A stretch of 64,000 nucleotides of DNA, from NCBI GenBank assembly GCA_965198825.1, contig CBDAQB010000001.1, forward strand, positions 434,001 to 498,000, written 5' to 3'. The position numbers were made by a program, and so were the translations under genes. Source of the stretch: BOG-908 sp965198825. GTDB lineage: Bacteria > Pseudomonadota > Alphaproteobacteria > Acetobacterales > Acetobacteraceae. This document shows, one piece after another, positions 1-9,799 of the stretch; the first letter of the stretch is position 1, and every line of letters begins with the position of its first letter. The notes beneath the pieces were generated by a model. That model made no database searches. It worked only from the letters and a program-made list of their open reading frames with translations, and was not told the origin of the DNA.

Positions 1-387
1 TTCGTCGACACCGTTGATATGCTGGTTCTGCAGGATGGACGCCTGCAGTTCGCCGGACGGCGTGATCAGGTGGTCAACATAGGCGGTCGGAAGGTTTATC
101 CCCTGCGTGTGGAGGCTGTGCTCAACGAGCATCCCGCAGTGAGCATGTCGCGCGTTTTCGGCAGAACCAGCCCAATCTTGGGCGCGCTTGTTGCGGCGGA
201 GGTCGTGTGTAAGCCGGCGACCGCGGTCGAACAGCCGGCGGAGGTTCTTGGCAGGCGTGAGCAGGAGCAGGACATTCTCGCGTTTTGCAGGGAACGACTG
301 GCCTTGCACGAAGTACCCGCAACCCTCCGCATTGTGCCTTCCATCGACGTGACCGCCTCAGGAAAGCTGGCTCGCAAACATGCTTAA
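1..387 (+). CDS. AMP-forming acyl/aryl ligase, C-terminal fragment
   Basis: The reading frame is open from the first base, so this is the 3' end of a longer gene. The visible 128 residues are the mobile C-terminal subdomain of the ANL (acyl-CoA synthetase/adenylation) superfamily: a GR.DQVVNIGGRKVYP segment resembles the hinge and A8 region, and GKLARK near the end carries the catalytic A10-type lysine. The N-terminal nucleotide-binding domain lies outside the window, so the substrate cannot be judged. The stop overlaps the start of the next gene (ATG at 380), so the two are very likely co-translated. Confidence 0.75.
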   Translation, partial: FVDTVDMLVLQDGRLQFAGRRDQVVNIGGRKVYPLRVEAVLNEHPAVSMSRVFGRTSPILGALVAAEVVCKPATAVEQPAEVLGRREQEQDILAFCRERLALHEVPATLRIVPSIDVTASGKLARKHA

Positions 388-1117
388 TGTCGTCGTGACG
401 GGTGGAACTCGCGGGCTTGGTCTAGCAATCGTGCAACGCCTAGCGGACTTGGGCTACCGGGTTTTCGCTGTTGCACGCTCGCGCAGCGAGGCAATCGACC
501 ATGCTGAGCACGCACCGCCTGAGGGTGGCGGTGGCGAGGTCATATTTCGCCCTTACGACTTGGCCGAGCTTGATGGCATTGGTGCCTTTGTAGGCGGAAT
601 CGCACGCGAATACGGGCCACTGCACGCATTAATCAACAACGCGGCGCATGGTGCCGGCGGCGTGCTGGCGAACATGCGCGACAACCAGATCGAGCGGCTG
701 CTGCAGCTTAACGTCATATCGCCGATCACGCTGACCAAGTATGCGGCGCGATCCATGATGGTAGGTGCCGGAGGCGGGCGTATCGTGAATATCTCATCCA
801 TTATCGCTACAACAGGCTATCCCGGGCTGTCGGTCTATGCAGCGTCAAAGGCGGCACTCTGCGGGTTCACACGGTCGCTAGCACGCGAACTTGGCCCGCT
901 GGGCATCACCGTCAATGCGGTAGCACCCGGCTTTATTCATACCGAGATGACTCGAGACATGGCGGAAGCGGACATTGTCAAGGTTGCGAGGCGCAGCGCC
1001 CTGCGCAAGCTCGCTGAACCACGCGATGTGGCGGGAGCGGTCGCCTATTTGCTCAGCGACGATGCCCGCAATGTAACCGGAACGACCATGACTGTAGATG
1101 CCGGCAACACGGCGTAG
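380..1117 (+). CDS. SDR-family reductase, FabG-like
   Basis: A 245-residue classical short-chain dehydrogenase/reductase. It has the N-terminal dinucleotide motif TGGTRGLG, the structural NNAA motif near residue 87, the catalytic Ser in NISSI and the YAASK (Tyr-x-x-x-Lys) pair near residue 155, and the PG motif after the active site (VAPGFIHTEM). Length and motifs fit 3-oxoacyl-[ACP] reductases, but many SDRs share them. The start overlaps the end of the upstream ligase by 8 nt, implying a joint acyl activation/reduction pathway. Convergent with the FATP-like gene that follows. Confidence 0.85.
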   Translation: MLNVVVTGGTRGLGLAIVQRLADLGYRVFAVARSRSEAIDHAEHAPPEGGGGEVIFRPYDLAELDGIGAFVGGIAREYGPLHALINNAAHGAGGVLANMRDNQIERLLQLNVISPITLTKYAARSMMVGAGGGRIVNISSIIATTGYPGLSVYAASKAALCGFTRSLARELGPLGITVNAVAPGFIHTEMTRDMAEADIVKVARRSALRKLAEPRDVAGAVAYLLSDDARNVTGTTMTVDAGNTA

Positions 1118-1145
1118 CCTTAACGGCGCACGAAGCGCCCACGCA

Positions 1146-2939
1146 CTAGAGGCGAAGCTCAGCCGCTAGGATCATCGCGTAGTGGGTGGCATCGAGCAGC
1201 GTATAGCGACCACTCAGGCGGTCGCGCAAATAGACGTTCATGGGGGTTCGCGCTATATCGAACCCTTCGCTGGCGAGTTGCGACTTGACAGGCTTGTACG
1301 TTTGCGTGCTCGGCAGCGAGGCACAGATGCGCAGGAAGAGCGGCTGTGCCTCATTGATGAGTTCACTTGTCACGTGCTTGGCAAACCTCTTGATGTCGAA
1401 GCCGGGCTCAGTGGTGATAGCGGCCATGCCGGCGCGTCCGTCATGGCCCGGCACCGCTACTGGGTAGACCACCGCACCGCTAATGCCGGGACATCTGAGC
1501 AGCGTCTGAGCGACCTGTGTGGTGGCTACGTTTTCGCCTTTCCAGCGAAACGTGTCACCCAGCCGATCGACAAAGTAAAAGAAGCCGTCGGCATCCTTGC
1601 GCATGAGGTCGCCGGTCCTGAACCAGGCGTCGCCTTTTGCGAGAACATCGTGCGCGACCTTGCGTGAGGTAGCGTCGTGATCGGTGTAGCCTTCGAAGCC
1701 GCGTGTCGCCTCAGTAGCGCTGATCCTGCCAAGAGCTTCTCCGGACTGCCCTTGCGGGCAAGGCATACAGAGCCCGTTCTCTCCACGCAGCAACTCGCCA
1801 CTTTCGAGGTCGCAGGCAACCAACACGACAGGCGATCGAAAAGCGAGCGAGGGCGGCAGTCGCCCGATTGATCCAGGGCGACCCTCGCAGTTATAGAGCG
1901 CCACATTTCCTTCAGTGGAAGCATAAAATTCGAGGACTTTCGGGATGGCAAAATGGGTCTGAAATTGCTCCCAAATGTCGCCTTGCAACCCGTTGCCGCA
2001 GCAAAGCCGCAAATGATGCCTGGGCGCGGATCGTGTCACCGCTACCGATTGCAACAGGTAGCGGCACAACTCGCCAATATAAAGAAAGATAGTACAGCGT
2101 TCGGCCTCGACGTCAGACCAGAATTTAGACGCACTGAAATGCCTCCGGATGACGACAGCGCCGCCGCTGACCAGCATAGCACCGCAGCCAACAATGCCGC
2201 CGGTGGCATGATACATCGGCAAGCAATTGAACAGGCGATCGCGCGGGCCTGCACCTATTAATCCCGCGAACCACAAACACCACTCCAGCATGCGCTTATG
2301 GCTGAGTTTTGCTGCCTTGGGGAGGCCCGTGGTGCCGGACGTAAACAGCAGAAGGGCAGTCCGCGATCCGCCAATCCCCATCGTATACGAGCTACCGACC
2401 ACTGCATCTGGCATCGCGCTTATCTCGAGCGCAGTCCAGAGATCGCTGCTGCCGGCGAAGCCTAATCGCCACCAGCGCACGTCGCCAGGCAGTGCGCTTT
2501 GTATGCCATGAAGCGCGGGGGCGCACGCCTCGTCGGCGATCACGTGAGCAGCCGCGCATAATTTCAGGACATGCAGCAGAGCGTCGCCGGCAAGGCTGGC
2601 ATTAACCAAGGCGGCAACTATCCCGATCTGCGTCAAGCCGAGCCACAAAGCGACATAATCAGCAGAATTCACCATCAGAACACAAACTACATCACCGGGC
2701 CGCAAACCATTCGCAAGTGCCCAATGCGTAAAGCGGTTCTTGCGTGATGCCAGTTCGCGGTAAGTCATTTCAATGCCGATTTCTATCAACGCCGGCTGCT
2801 CGGCATAGAGCGCCACCTGTTCGTCGATCATGGCGGCCAGCGTTGTCCCGCCCTGCCGCGAGAGCAGCGCGATACTACTTAGTGCACGCGCCCAGGCCTG
2901 GGCAGGGGTATCCAGCCCATCGAACTTGACTTCCAACAC
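1146..2939 (-). CDS. FATP/VLACS-type long-chain acyl-CoA synthetase
   Basis: A 597-residue AMP-forming synthetase. The P-loop LLFTSGTTGLPKAAKLSH (near residue 198), the YASTEGN motif and the C-terminal DRLGDTFRWKGENVAT stretch are typical of the fatty-acid transport protein/very-long-chain acyl-CoA synthetase branch, which activates fatty or steroid-like acids to CoA thioesters. It is transcribed towards the SDR at 380-1117 and diverges from the hypothetical gene at 3068. The true substrate is unknown. Its place beside a second ligase and an SDR suggests lipid-precursor activation, possibly for acylation of a cell-surface product. Confidence 0.85.
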   Translation of the reverse strand: MLEVKFDGLDTPAQAWARALSSIALLSRQGGTTLAAMIDEQVALYAEQPALIEIGIEMTYRELASRKNRFTHWALANGLRPGDVVCVLMVNSADYVALWLGLTQIGIVAALVNASLAGDALLHVLKLCAAAHVIADEACAPALHGIQSALPGDVRWWRLGFAGSSDLWTALEISAMPDAVVGSSYTMGIGGSRTALLLFTSGTTGLPKAAKLSHKRMLEWCLWFAGLIGAGPRDRLFNCLPMYHATGGIVGCGAMLVSGGAVVIRRHFSASKFWSDVEAERCTIFLYIGELCRYLLQSVAVTRSAPRHHLRLCCGNGLQGDIWEQFQTHFAIPKVLEFYASTEGNVALYNCEGRPGSIGRLPPSLAFRSPVVLVACDLESGELLRGENGLCMPCPQGQSGEALGRISATEATRGFEGYTDHDATSRKVAHDVLAKGDAWFRTGDLMRKDADGFFYFVDRLGDTFRWKGENVATTQVAQTLLRCPGISGAVVYPVAVPGHDGRAGMAAITTEPGFDIKRFAKHVTSELINEAQPLFLRICASLPSTQTYKPVKSQLASEGFDIARTPMNVYLRDRLSGRYTLLDATHYAMILAAELRL

Positions 2940-3067
2940 ATCTCTCCAGCCGGGGCCAGCGCAAATGATCTAATCAAGCTACCGCAACGACCTCTAGATG
3001 CATGGCCACTACTTCAACTAGGACATTTGCGGCCTGCTCTTTGCTGTATGAGACGTAGAACTTGCAG

Positions 3068-4306
3068 ATGGACCAATTGTCAGTGGGAAGCCGTCCAGAC
3101 CTGGATAATGCCGTCGCAAGTGTATCCCGGCAAAGCCTGCTCGAACGTTTCGTGTTGGCAGGCTTGCAGCGTTGCTGGATGCCAGTCCGTGGAACCTGGT
3201 CGCATCAGTATCACCTCGACGGTCGCGCGCAGCCAAACACTTCCCGGCCGGCCAGCGATCTGTACTATTCAATCAACGTGCTGCTGGGTTTGTCGGCTCT
3301 AAGTTCGCCATGCGTGCAGTATGGCAACATGTCGGACTTGTTACATAACTTGGTCTGCGATGCAGAAAAAAACAAAGTTCGCAACGGTTTATGGGGCATG
3401 GCGCTGTGGGCAGCAGCCTGCCTCGACGTGAGCGCACCTGCTGCCGCCGCCACGCGCGTGCGCAACATAGCCAACAACACGGCATCATTAACCGCTTGGA
3501 GGGCGCAGGATCTTGGGCTGACCCTGTCGGGTGCCTGTGCGCAAGCACGCCGTGACCCTAAATGGATGAGTCACGCACACAAGCTGCAGGTGGCCCTGCT
3601 GAGGAACTTGTGTTCGAAGGGGGCCTTGTTTCGTGATAGCGCACGAGGTCCACGCCGTTACGTCGCGAGCTTCGCTACGCAGGTTTATGCGACCTTGGCA
3701 CTCTATCATTATGGTGAACTCACTGGCGATGAAGAGTCCCTGCGCGCGGCCAACGCTTGCGTTCAAGTTCTCATCGAACTGCAGGGTGGGCGAGGCGAGT
3801 GGCCTTGGTTCTACTCCCCCGAAAGCGGCCGAGTGTTGGACTTCTACGAGGTTTATTCGGTTCACCAGCACGGCATGGCGCCGGCCATCTTGCACCACGC
3901 CATCGCACACGGCGTGACTGGTGCGCGTGAGGCTATGATCAAAGGGTTCGAATGGGTTTTCGGTAACAACGACCTGGGCGTATCGATGCTTCGCTCCGAT
4001 CTGTGCATGATTGTGCGATCGCAACGCCGTCGCTTTCCGTATGACAGCCGAGCCATCCGGCTGGCCAGAGCCGTGACGTGCGCGCTGACTGGGCATGGTG
4101 TCGAACCCGCGCGTGCGGAGGCACTAGCATTGACGCCGGAGATGCGCAGCTATGAATTTGGCTGGCTACTATGGTCGTTTGCCGGGTGTCACGACTATGG
4201 ACAGCTGACTGAACATCCTGCCTTCACGGCTCCAGGCAACATCAGCAGCCATGCTACAGCGCTACAGCGGATTCCGATCGATGGGCTCGTAACGAGTGTC
4301 AATTGA
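3068..4306 (+). CDS. Hypothetical protein, possible alpha-helical toroid fold
   Basis: A 412-residue protein that I do not recognise as a named family. ATG 3068 is preferred over an in-frame TTG at 3062; no strong ribosome site is visible. No signal peptide or membrane segment is obvious. Repeated helical hairpins with small/aromatic patterns (for example FATQVYATLALYHYGELTGD, GEWPWFYS near residue 240, and SVHQHGMAPAILHHA) resemble the (alpha/alpha)6 barrels of glycosidases and lyases. It sits just upstream of the EPS initiating transferase on the same strand, so a role in polysaccharide handling is plausible but only inferred from context. Confidence 0.6.
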   Translation: MDQLSVGSRPDLDNAVASVSRQSLLERFVLAGLQRCWMPVRGTWSHQYHLDGRAQPNTSRPASDLYYSINVLLGLSALSSPCVQYGNMSDLLHNLVCDAEKNKVRNGLWGMALWAAACLDVSAPAAAATRVRNIANNTASLTAWRAQDLGLTLSGACAQARRDPKWMSHAHKLQVALLRNLCSKGALFRDSARGPRRYVASFATQVYATLALYHYGELTGDEESLRAANACVQVLIELQGGRGEWPWFYSPESGRVLDFYEVYSVHQHGMAPAILHHAIAHGVTGAREAMIKGFEWVFGNNDLGVSMLRSDLCMIVRSQRRRFPYDSRAIRLARAVTCALTGHGVEPARAEALALTPEMRSYEFGWLLWSFAGCHDYGQLTEHPAFTAPGNISSHATALQRIPIDGLVTSVN

Positions 4307-4453
4307 TCCAGCAACACCGATGGAAGACATTCTGGTGATGTCGGAAGAATGCCGTAGAGGCCGTTGACACTCTGTAGTGAGCGGAAAGTTTCTATCCCAC
4401 GGTTTACGCGTTTGATGCCTCGGAAGCACACCGATCAAATGAGGCGCGATGAC

Positions 4454-5959
4454 ATGCTAATCAGTCGATTACCGGTCGAGACCGTGGATTTTACGGCTAT
4501 GACCGCCTTCGAAACGGCAAGCGGCCTGCTACCAAGGCGCTCCACGCTGCACCATTGGCTCGCTGCTATACTAGTGCTGGAGCTGGCTTGCGTCGCCTGC
4601 GCAGTCCGCGCCATGGAAGTTATATATGGAGGGGGCGGATACAGCGCTCTGCAGGCATCTGCCGTCCTCGCGGGCGCTTTGGCAATCTGGGTACTCGTAG
4701 CGCACAATTGTCGGCTCTACGACTGCGCAGCCATGCTGCGAGACAGTCCGGAGCTGCAAGGTGCAGCCTTGGCTGCAGCCGCCACTTTCGCAATCATTTC
4801 GCTTGCCGCCGCTGGGCACCGAAGCGAGGGAACATCGACGCCCGGTGCGCAGCTGATCAGGCAAGCTGGCTGCGCGGCAGCAGGCACAGGTCTCTTGCTA
4901 ACGATACGTTTAGGTTGGTGGAGATGTTTGAAGTTGTCGGTCCGACGATCCCGCCAAGTCGAGCAGGTGTTGGTGGTGGCTGAAACGCCCTTGATTGCGC
5001 GTTTGGAAGCTGCCCGCATCGAGCGAATGACCGGCGGGTGGATCCGCGTAGCTGGCAGCATCGCCGTCTCACCAACTCTAAACCACCCAGCTAATGATCT
5101 GGCAGAGGGTTATCTTTCGATCGAGGCTATTGAAGCAGCGATACGGGCAAACCAGTTTGATCGCGTGCTGATCGTCGGGTCTGACGATTACGGCGCAAGG
5201 ACTCTTCAATCATGCGCGAAGCTGGTCGCACGCCTTGCCATGCTAGCTGTCGATGTCACACTCATTCCAAATTCAACAAAAAATGTGCTCGAACCTAGGT
5301 CCGCGACAAGGCTGGGCCCAATGGTCGGGATCGATCTCGTAAGTCGGCCCATCACCCCCGCACAGGCGATCGTGAAGCGGACCATGGATATTGTCGTTGC
5401 CTGCCTCATTCTCGCTGCTGCCGCGCCTGCAATGCTGCTGGCAGCCGCGCTCATTGCTCTTGAAACGCCGGGCCCGGTATTATTCCGCCAACAACGCACA
5501 GGCTTTCATGAGCAGGTATTCCACGTTTTGAAATACCGCACGATGCATACGCACCTGAGTGACACAGCAGCGGGACAAACCGCCCGGGACGACCCGCGTG
5601 TGACCCGCTTAGGCCGGCTGCTCCGCCGCGTGAGTTTCGACGAGCTGCCGCAATTCTTCAATGTGTTGGCCGGCACAATGTCAATTGTCGGGCCGCGTCC
5701 GCATTTTGTGGGCATGAAGGTGGCCGGACAAGCGATGCACGATCTCGTCGACAGCTATAAAGCGCGGCATCGGGTTAAGCCCGGCATAACCGGCTGGGCG
5801 CAAGTTAACGGCTGCCGCGGTGAAATCGATAGCAAGCAAAAGCTGGCGCGTCGCGTCGCTCTCGATTGTGAATACATTGCATGCTGGTCGCCGGTGCTGG
5901 ACATCATTATCATGATGCGCACCGCTGCAATGCTAGCATTTGACCGGCAGGCTTACTGA
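4454..5959 (+). CDS. EPS initiating polyprenyl-phosphate sugar-1-phosphate transferase
   Basis: About 501 residues. The N-terminal part has several hydrophobic helices, the middle looks like the CoA-binding-like domain of WcaJ-type enzymes, and the C-terminal bacterial sugar transferase domain begins near residue 305 (VKRTMDIVVAC) with LKYRTM, SFDELPQ, SIVGPRP and PGITGWAQVNG. It loads the first sugar phosphate onto undecaprenyl phosphate at the inner membrane. The start is uncertain: ATG 4454 has GAGG 9 nt upstream; ATG 4415, ATG 4439 and TTG 4364 are in frame. The stop overlaps the next start as TGATG, indicating coupling to the Wzc-like kinase. Confidence 0.9.
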   Translation: MLISRLPVETVDFTAMTAFETASGLLPRRSTLHHWLAAILVLELACVACAVRAMEVIYGGGGYSALQASAVLAGALAIWVLVAHNCRLYDCAAMLRDSPELQGAALAAAATFAIISLAAAGHRSEGTSTPGAQLIRQAGCAAAGTGLLLTIRLGWWRCLKLSVRRSRQVEQVLVVAETPLIARLEAARIERMTGGWIRVAGSIAVSPTLNHPANDLAEGYLSIEAIEAAIRANQFDRVLIVGSDDYGARTLQSCAKLVARLAMLAVDVTLIPNSTKNVLEPRSATRLGPMVGIDLVSRPITPAQAIVKRTMDIVVACLILAAAAPAMLLAAALIALETPGPVLFRQQRTGFHEQVFHVLKYRTMHTHLSDTAAGQTARDDPRVTRLGRLLRRVSFDELPQFFNVLAGTMSIVGPRPHFVGMKVAGQAMHDLVDSYKARHRVKPGITGWAQVNGCRGEIDSKQKLARRVALDCEYIACWSPVLDIIIMMRTAAMLAFDRQAY

Positions 5960-8292
5960 TGGACGGTGCACGCGACCTCACCACGCGCACATACCAGCAC
6001 GCCCGGCCCGCCTTCGACGTCATTGAAGGCCACGCTACCGGTCTCACTCCTCCGGGATACACGCCACAGCAGAACGGGATCGACATCCGGCGCATTTTCC
6101 TTCTTCTGTTACGCTCCTCGCCGTTTATCTTGGTCACCCTTGCCCTGGGGCTCGCGGCTGGCTTTGCAGCGCTGACTGTGCTGCCGCCACATTATACTAG
6201 CACAATCGCTATTCTGATCGATCCCAAGCGCCCAGACTCACTCGGCGCCAACGCTGCCTTCGCCAATCTTGTAGTTGATAGCAGTAAGGTCGCCAGCGTC
6301 GAGCTTGTTCTTACGTCGTCCGAATTGCTTGGAAAGGTAGTACGGTCGGCACATCTCGATCAGGATCCCGCATATGGCGCTGCCACCCTCAGCCTGCCGC
6401 ATCGCTGGCTGATGCGTTTGGCGCCAGGCTTCTTTCCACCCCTCGCGGATAACGCAGAGGCACGCCAGTCGCGCGCCATCTTTACCCTCGGCCGCAACAT
6501 ACGCACGGGCCGTGTTGGCATGACCTATGTCATCAACGTTACCGTCTCGGCACCCTCTGCCGTGCAGGCGCAGGCTCTCGCTAGAAGCGTGGTGAATGCT
6601 TACGTGTCGGACCAGATCGAAACCAAGATCACTGCAGCTCAGCGCGACACAGATTGGCTCACTGCGCAACTCGCCCGGATGCGGCATACACTCTCCAAAA
6701 GCGAGGCTTCAGTCGAGGACATCCGCCGCCGCTATGGTTTCGTTGAGACGGATCATGGGGCCGGTGCCACGCTCGATCGCCAGTCCGCCACCGACATCAA
6801 TACACAGCTGCAGCTTGGGGAGGACCGGCTCGCGACCAGCCGCGGCCGGTGGGAGCAGGCACGGCGACTGCTGGACTCTCATGGCAGCCTGGACGAGTTG
6901 CCGGAAGTGGCGGCATCCCAAGTCATTGCCGGACTTCGCTCGCAGCAAGCCGACGTTAGGCGCCGATTGACGAGGCTCAAGGCGATTTACACGGATCAAT
7001 ATTCAGAAGTGACACGGATGCAGGCCGATTTGGATGTACTGGATAGCGAGGTTGCGGCCGAGACGCAGCGCATCGTGGCTGGCCTGCGTCACAATTTTGA
7101 AATCGACCTGGCCTCGCGCGACGCACTGCGGCAGCGCCTGGCTGCACTAGTCAGCGCTACCAGCACCGCCGACCAAGCCGACGGACGCATCCAGCTCAAG
7201 CAAGCACAACGCGTTCTGGAAGCGAGCCAACTGGCCTATACAGCGGCACTCGCTCAACTGCATGGACTGGAGCTGCAACCCGCTCGCCAGGACGCCGAGA
7301 TCCGCGTGATTTCTGACGCGGGCTTGCCCGACCGACCAAGTTTTCCAAAGCCAATCCTGTTTTTAGGCGGCGGCGGCGCGCTGGGATTGCTTGGAGGCAC
7401 AGCCGTCGCGCTCCTGCTATCGCTGCTGCGCAAACGCGTGGAGGACGCGAACGCCACTTGCCGGTTGCTGGCCCTGCCAATGCTGGCCGCCGTGCCGCGG
7501 CTATCACGTGCTGACCTGCAGCGGTGCGGTTCCGCGCCGGATTACCTTGTTGCTCATCCCATCTCCAGCTTCGCCGATAGTCTTCGTATGCTCCGGGGTG
7601 CATTGCGCACGTCTCAGGGCATGCCGAAGGTGGTGCAGGTGACATCGTCAAACAGCGGCGAGGGCAAGTCGGTCCTGTCGGCAAGCTTGGCGGTGTCAGC
7701 AGCTTCCGCCGGGATGAAGACAGCTATTGTGGATCTCGATTTCTACCACCCTAGCATCGCCCGGTTCTTCGGCATGAAGCAGGACGCAAGAGGCGTGGCC
7801 GATCTGCTGGCAGCGGGGACCGTGTTGCCGGAGGCGGGGTTTGAGAATTTTGAGCAGGTCTGGGACAAGGCCTGGGCGCAGACCGTGGTGCAAGCCTGGG
7901 GCCCTGGGCTGAAGCTCGGCGTCATCGGGGCCGGCACCCGGCAGACGCCACTCTCAGACAGGCTGGACGGCTTCGCCTTCAGCAAGCTGCTGTCGACCCT
8001 TCGGGATCAATATGATTTCATTGTCCTGGACACCCCGCCCATACTAGCAGTTGCCGACGGTGTACTTATCGCCCGCCACGTCGACGCTACAATTATGGTC
8101 TGCGCCTGGCGCTCAACGCCACAAAAGCTTTTAGAACGGGCCGTGCGCGTGCTGCGGTTGGCAAGCGTGCCGTTGGCCGGGATCGTCGTCAACAGGGTGC
8201 CGGCCGGTTCCGCGGAGACTTATCCGAGAGGCTACTATGCCAAATGGCGACTCGAAGCGGCCTTGCCTGCACCCACACAACCGCGCGGATAA
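5959..8292 (+). CDS. Wzc/GumC-type polysaccharide co-polymerase and tyrosine autokinase
   Basis: 777 residues. After a cytoplasmic leader, a first membrane helix lies near residues 55-75, followed by a periplasmic Wzz domain with coiled-coil stretches and a second helix near residues 465-490. The cytoplasmic BY-kinase then shows Walker A (NSGEGKS, about residue 565), Walker A' (KTAIVDLDF, about 587) and Walker B (DFIVLDTPP, about 685). The C-terminus has a short tyrosine cluster (YPRGYY). It regulates chain length and export of the EPS. No Wzb-type phosphatase or Wza/OPX outer-membrane exporter follows within this window. Confidence 0.92.
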   Translation: MDGARDLTTRTYQHARPAFDVIEGHATGLTPPGYTPQQNGIDIRRIFLLLLRSSPFILVTLALGLAAGFAALTVLPPHYTSTIAILIDPKRPDSLGANAAFANLVVDSSKVASVELVLTSSELLGKVVRSAHLDQDPAYGAATLSLPHRWLMRLAPGFFPPLADNAEARQSRAIFTLGRNIRTGRVGMTYVINVTVSAPSAVQAQALARSVVNAYVSDQIETKITAAQRDTDWLTAQLARMRHTLSKSEASVEDIRRRYGFVETDHGAGATLDRQSATDINTQLQLGEDRLATSRGRWEQARRLLDSHGSLDELPEVAASQVIAGLRSQQADVRRRLTRLKAIYTDQYSEVTRMQADLDVLDSEVAAETQRIVAGLRHNFEIDLASRDALRQRLAALVSATSTADQADGRIQLKQAQRVLEASQLAYTAALAQLHGLELQPARQDAEIRVISDAGLPDRPSFPKPILFLGGGGALGLLGGTAVALLLSLLRKRVEDANATCRLLALPMLAAVPRLSRADLQRCGSAPDYLVAHPISSFADSLRMLRGALRTSQGMPKVVQVTSSNSGEGKSVLSASLAVSAASAGMKTAIVDLDFYHPSIARFFGMKQDARGVADLLAAGTVLPEAGFENFEQVWDKAWAQTVVQAWGPGLKLGVIGAGTRQTPLSDRLDGFAFSKLLSTLRDQYDFIVLDTPPILAVADGVLIARHVDATIMVCAWRSTPQKLLERAVRVLRLASVPLAGIVVNRVPAGSAETYPRGYYAKWRLEAALPAPTQPRG

Positions 8293-8338
8293 TCGCACCT
8301 CACGCTGCATGCTCCTGCCGCGCTAGACGGCGTCTATC

Positions 8339-9790
8339 TCAGATGTCAGCCGTATGCATAGTCGTGAGACTGTTGGTCAAGATGTCAACATCGCGGTCTG
8401 TCGTGGTTCCGCTGGTGACACAGATGCGGACCACCTCACGACCCTCGAATACTACTGCCGAAACCCAGGCGTCGCCGCTCTCCACTACGCGGCGGGCGAT
8501 CTCGCGCGGTGAAATCTTGCCCGGCGGCGTCATGCACAGAACCGCGCAGCACGGCTCGTTGACGCAACTCCATCCGCAAGCGACCAGACGGTCACGTATC
8601 TGTTCAGATCTCATAACGGCGTTTTCGACGTGGCGCGCATAGCCTTCCCAGCCGACACTCGCGAGTGCAATAAACAGGCGTAGCCCGATGAACCGGCGGG
8701 ACCATTGCGCCGTCGTCATGTAAGGATCGTTCGCCACCTCCTGCGACGGCATGCAGCTCATCGCTGCACCGAAAACAGCGCCGAGGATGCCGGGCTGCGC
8801 CACCAGGATCATGCCACAACCCATCGACGTTGCCAGCCATTTATGAGCGTCTAAGGTGACGGACTGCGCGAGTTCCAACCCCGCTAAGCGGTCTTTCAGT
8901 CGGTCGGACGCGAGCAGCGCGCCGGCCCACGCGGCATCCACGTGCAACCAGATGCCATGCGCCCCAGCGATCCGTCCGCACCCTATCAGAGGATCGATCA
9001 TGCCCGCACCAGTGCTGCCGGCGGTGGCTGCAATCATGACCGGAACGCGGCCGGCGCTGATGTCGGCATCAACCGCTTCGGCCAGGGCAGGCAAGCTGAT
9101 CCGCCCTTTGCCATCAGTCGGAAGGAAGACCACCGCCGCGCGGCCTATACCTGTCTGGTGCGCAGCCTTTAGCCAAGCGAGATGCGCCTCGCGCGACACG
9201 TAGATCGTGGGTTGACCGGCAAAGGCGCGCGCACCATGACTCGCATAGCCCGGCTCCGCCTTGGTAAGCGCGCAAAGCAGACCAGTAAGGTTTGCCTCCG
9301 AACCGCCCTGTGTGAAATGGCCGCCGCAGCCCTCAGGAAGACCTGCTCGGATACCTACGTCACGAATTACGTGCGCTTCTACTGCCACAGGAAAAGGCGA
9401 AGTGACGCCGCTTGCGAGTTGAGGGTTGAAGCTGCCTACGAGCTGGTCGGCACAGCGCGAAGCAAGGCTAGGTGTCGGATTAAACAATCCGAAATAGCGA
9501 GGATGGGCTGCATGCACCATGCCGCTCTCCATCCGCTCGATCGTCCAGGCCAGCACATCTTTGAGTTTGCGCTGCTTGTCGAAGCGGTATCCCACCAGGT
9601 CGGGGAACGCCTGGGCAGCACGGGGCGGCCGTACTGGGCCGCGTGCAACACGCAGGCGCGCCTGCGCCAATGCCGTGCACAATGCGAGTTCGGTTCGACG
9701 TGCAAAATCAGCATCCGGAAATAGGCCAGATGCCTCCAGCGTGCCGGAACCGATCTCGCTATTCAGATGTTCGCCCGAGGCGCCGAGCAT
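8339..9790 (-). CDS. Group II PLP-dependent amino-acid decarboxylase
   Basis: A 483-residue aromatic-L-amino-acid/glutamate decarboxylase-type enzyme. It has the phosphate-binding TQGGSEANL motif (about residue 160), HVDAAWAG with the pyridine-contacting Asp, and DAHKW with the Schiff-base lysine (about residue 315). It removes the alpha-carboxylate from an amino acid; the substrate cannot be assigned, and serine, aromatic and acidic amino acids are all used by relatives. It lies 9 nt downstream of the heme-oxygenase-like gene at 9800-10492 and diverges from the MetY/MetA-like pair, forming one half of the putative amino-acid module. Confidence 0.9.
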   Translation of the reverse strand: MLGASGEHLNSEIGSGTLEASGLFPDADFARRTELALCTALAQARLRVARGPVRPPRAAQAFPDLVGYRFDKQRKLKDVLAWTIERMESGMVHAAHPRYFGLFNPTPSLASRCADQLVGSFNPQLASGVTSPFPVAVEAHVIRDVGIRAGLPEGCGGHFTQGGSEANLTGLLCALTKAEPGYASHGARAFAGQPTIYVSREAHLAWLKAAHQTGIGRAAVVFLPTDGKGRISLPALAEAVDADISAGRVPVMIAATAGSTGAGMIDPLIGCGRIAGAHGIWLHVDAAWAGALLASDRLKDRLAGLELAQSVTLDAHKWLATSMGCGMILVAQPGILGAVFGAAMSCMPSQEVANDPYMTTAQWSRRFIGLRLFIALASVGWEGYARHVENAVMRSEQIRDRLVACGWSCVNEPCCAVLCMTPPGKISPREIARRVVESGDAWVSAVVFEGREVVRICVTSGTTTDRDVDILTNSLTTMHTADI

Positions 9791-9799
9791 AGAGAAAGT

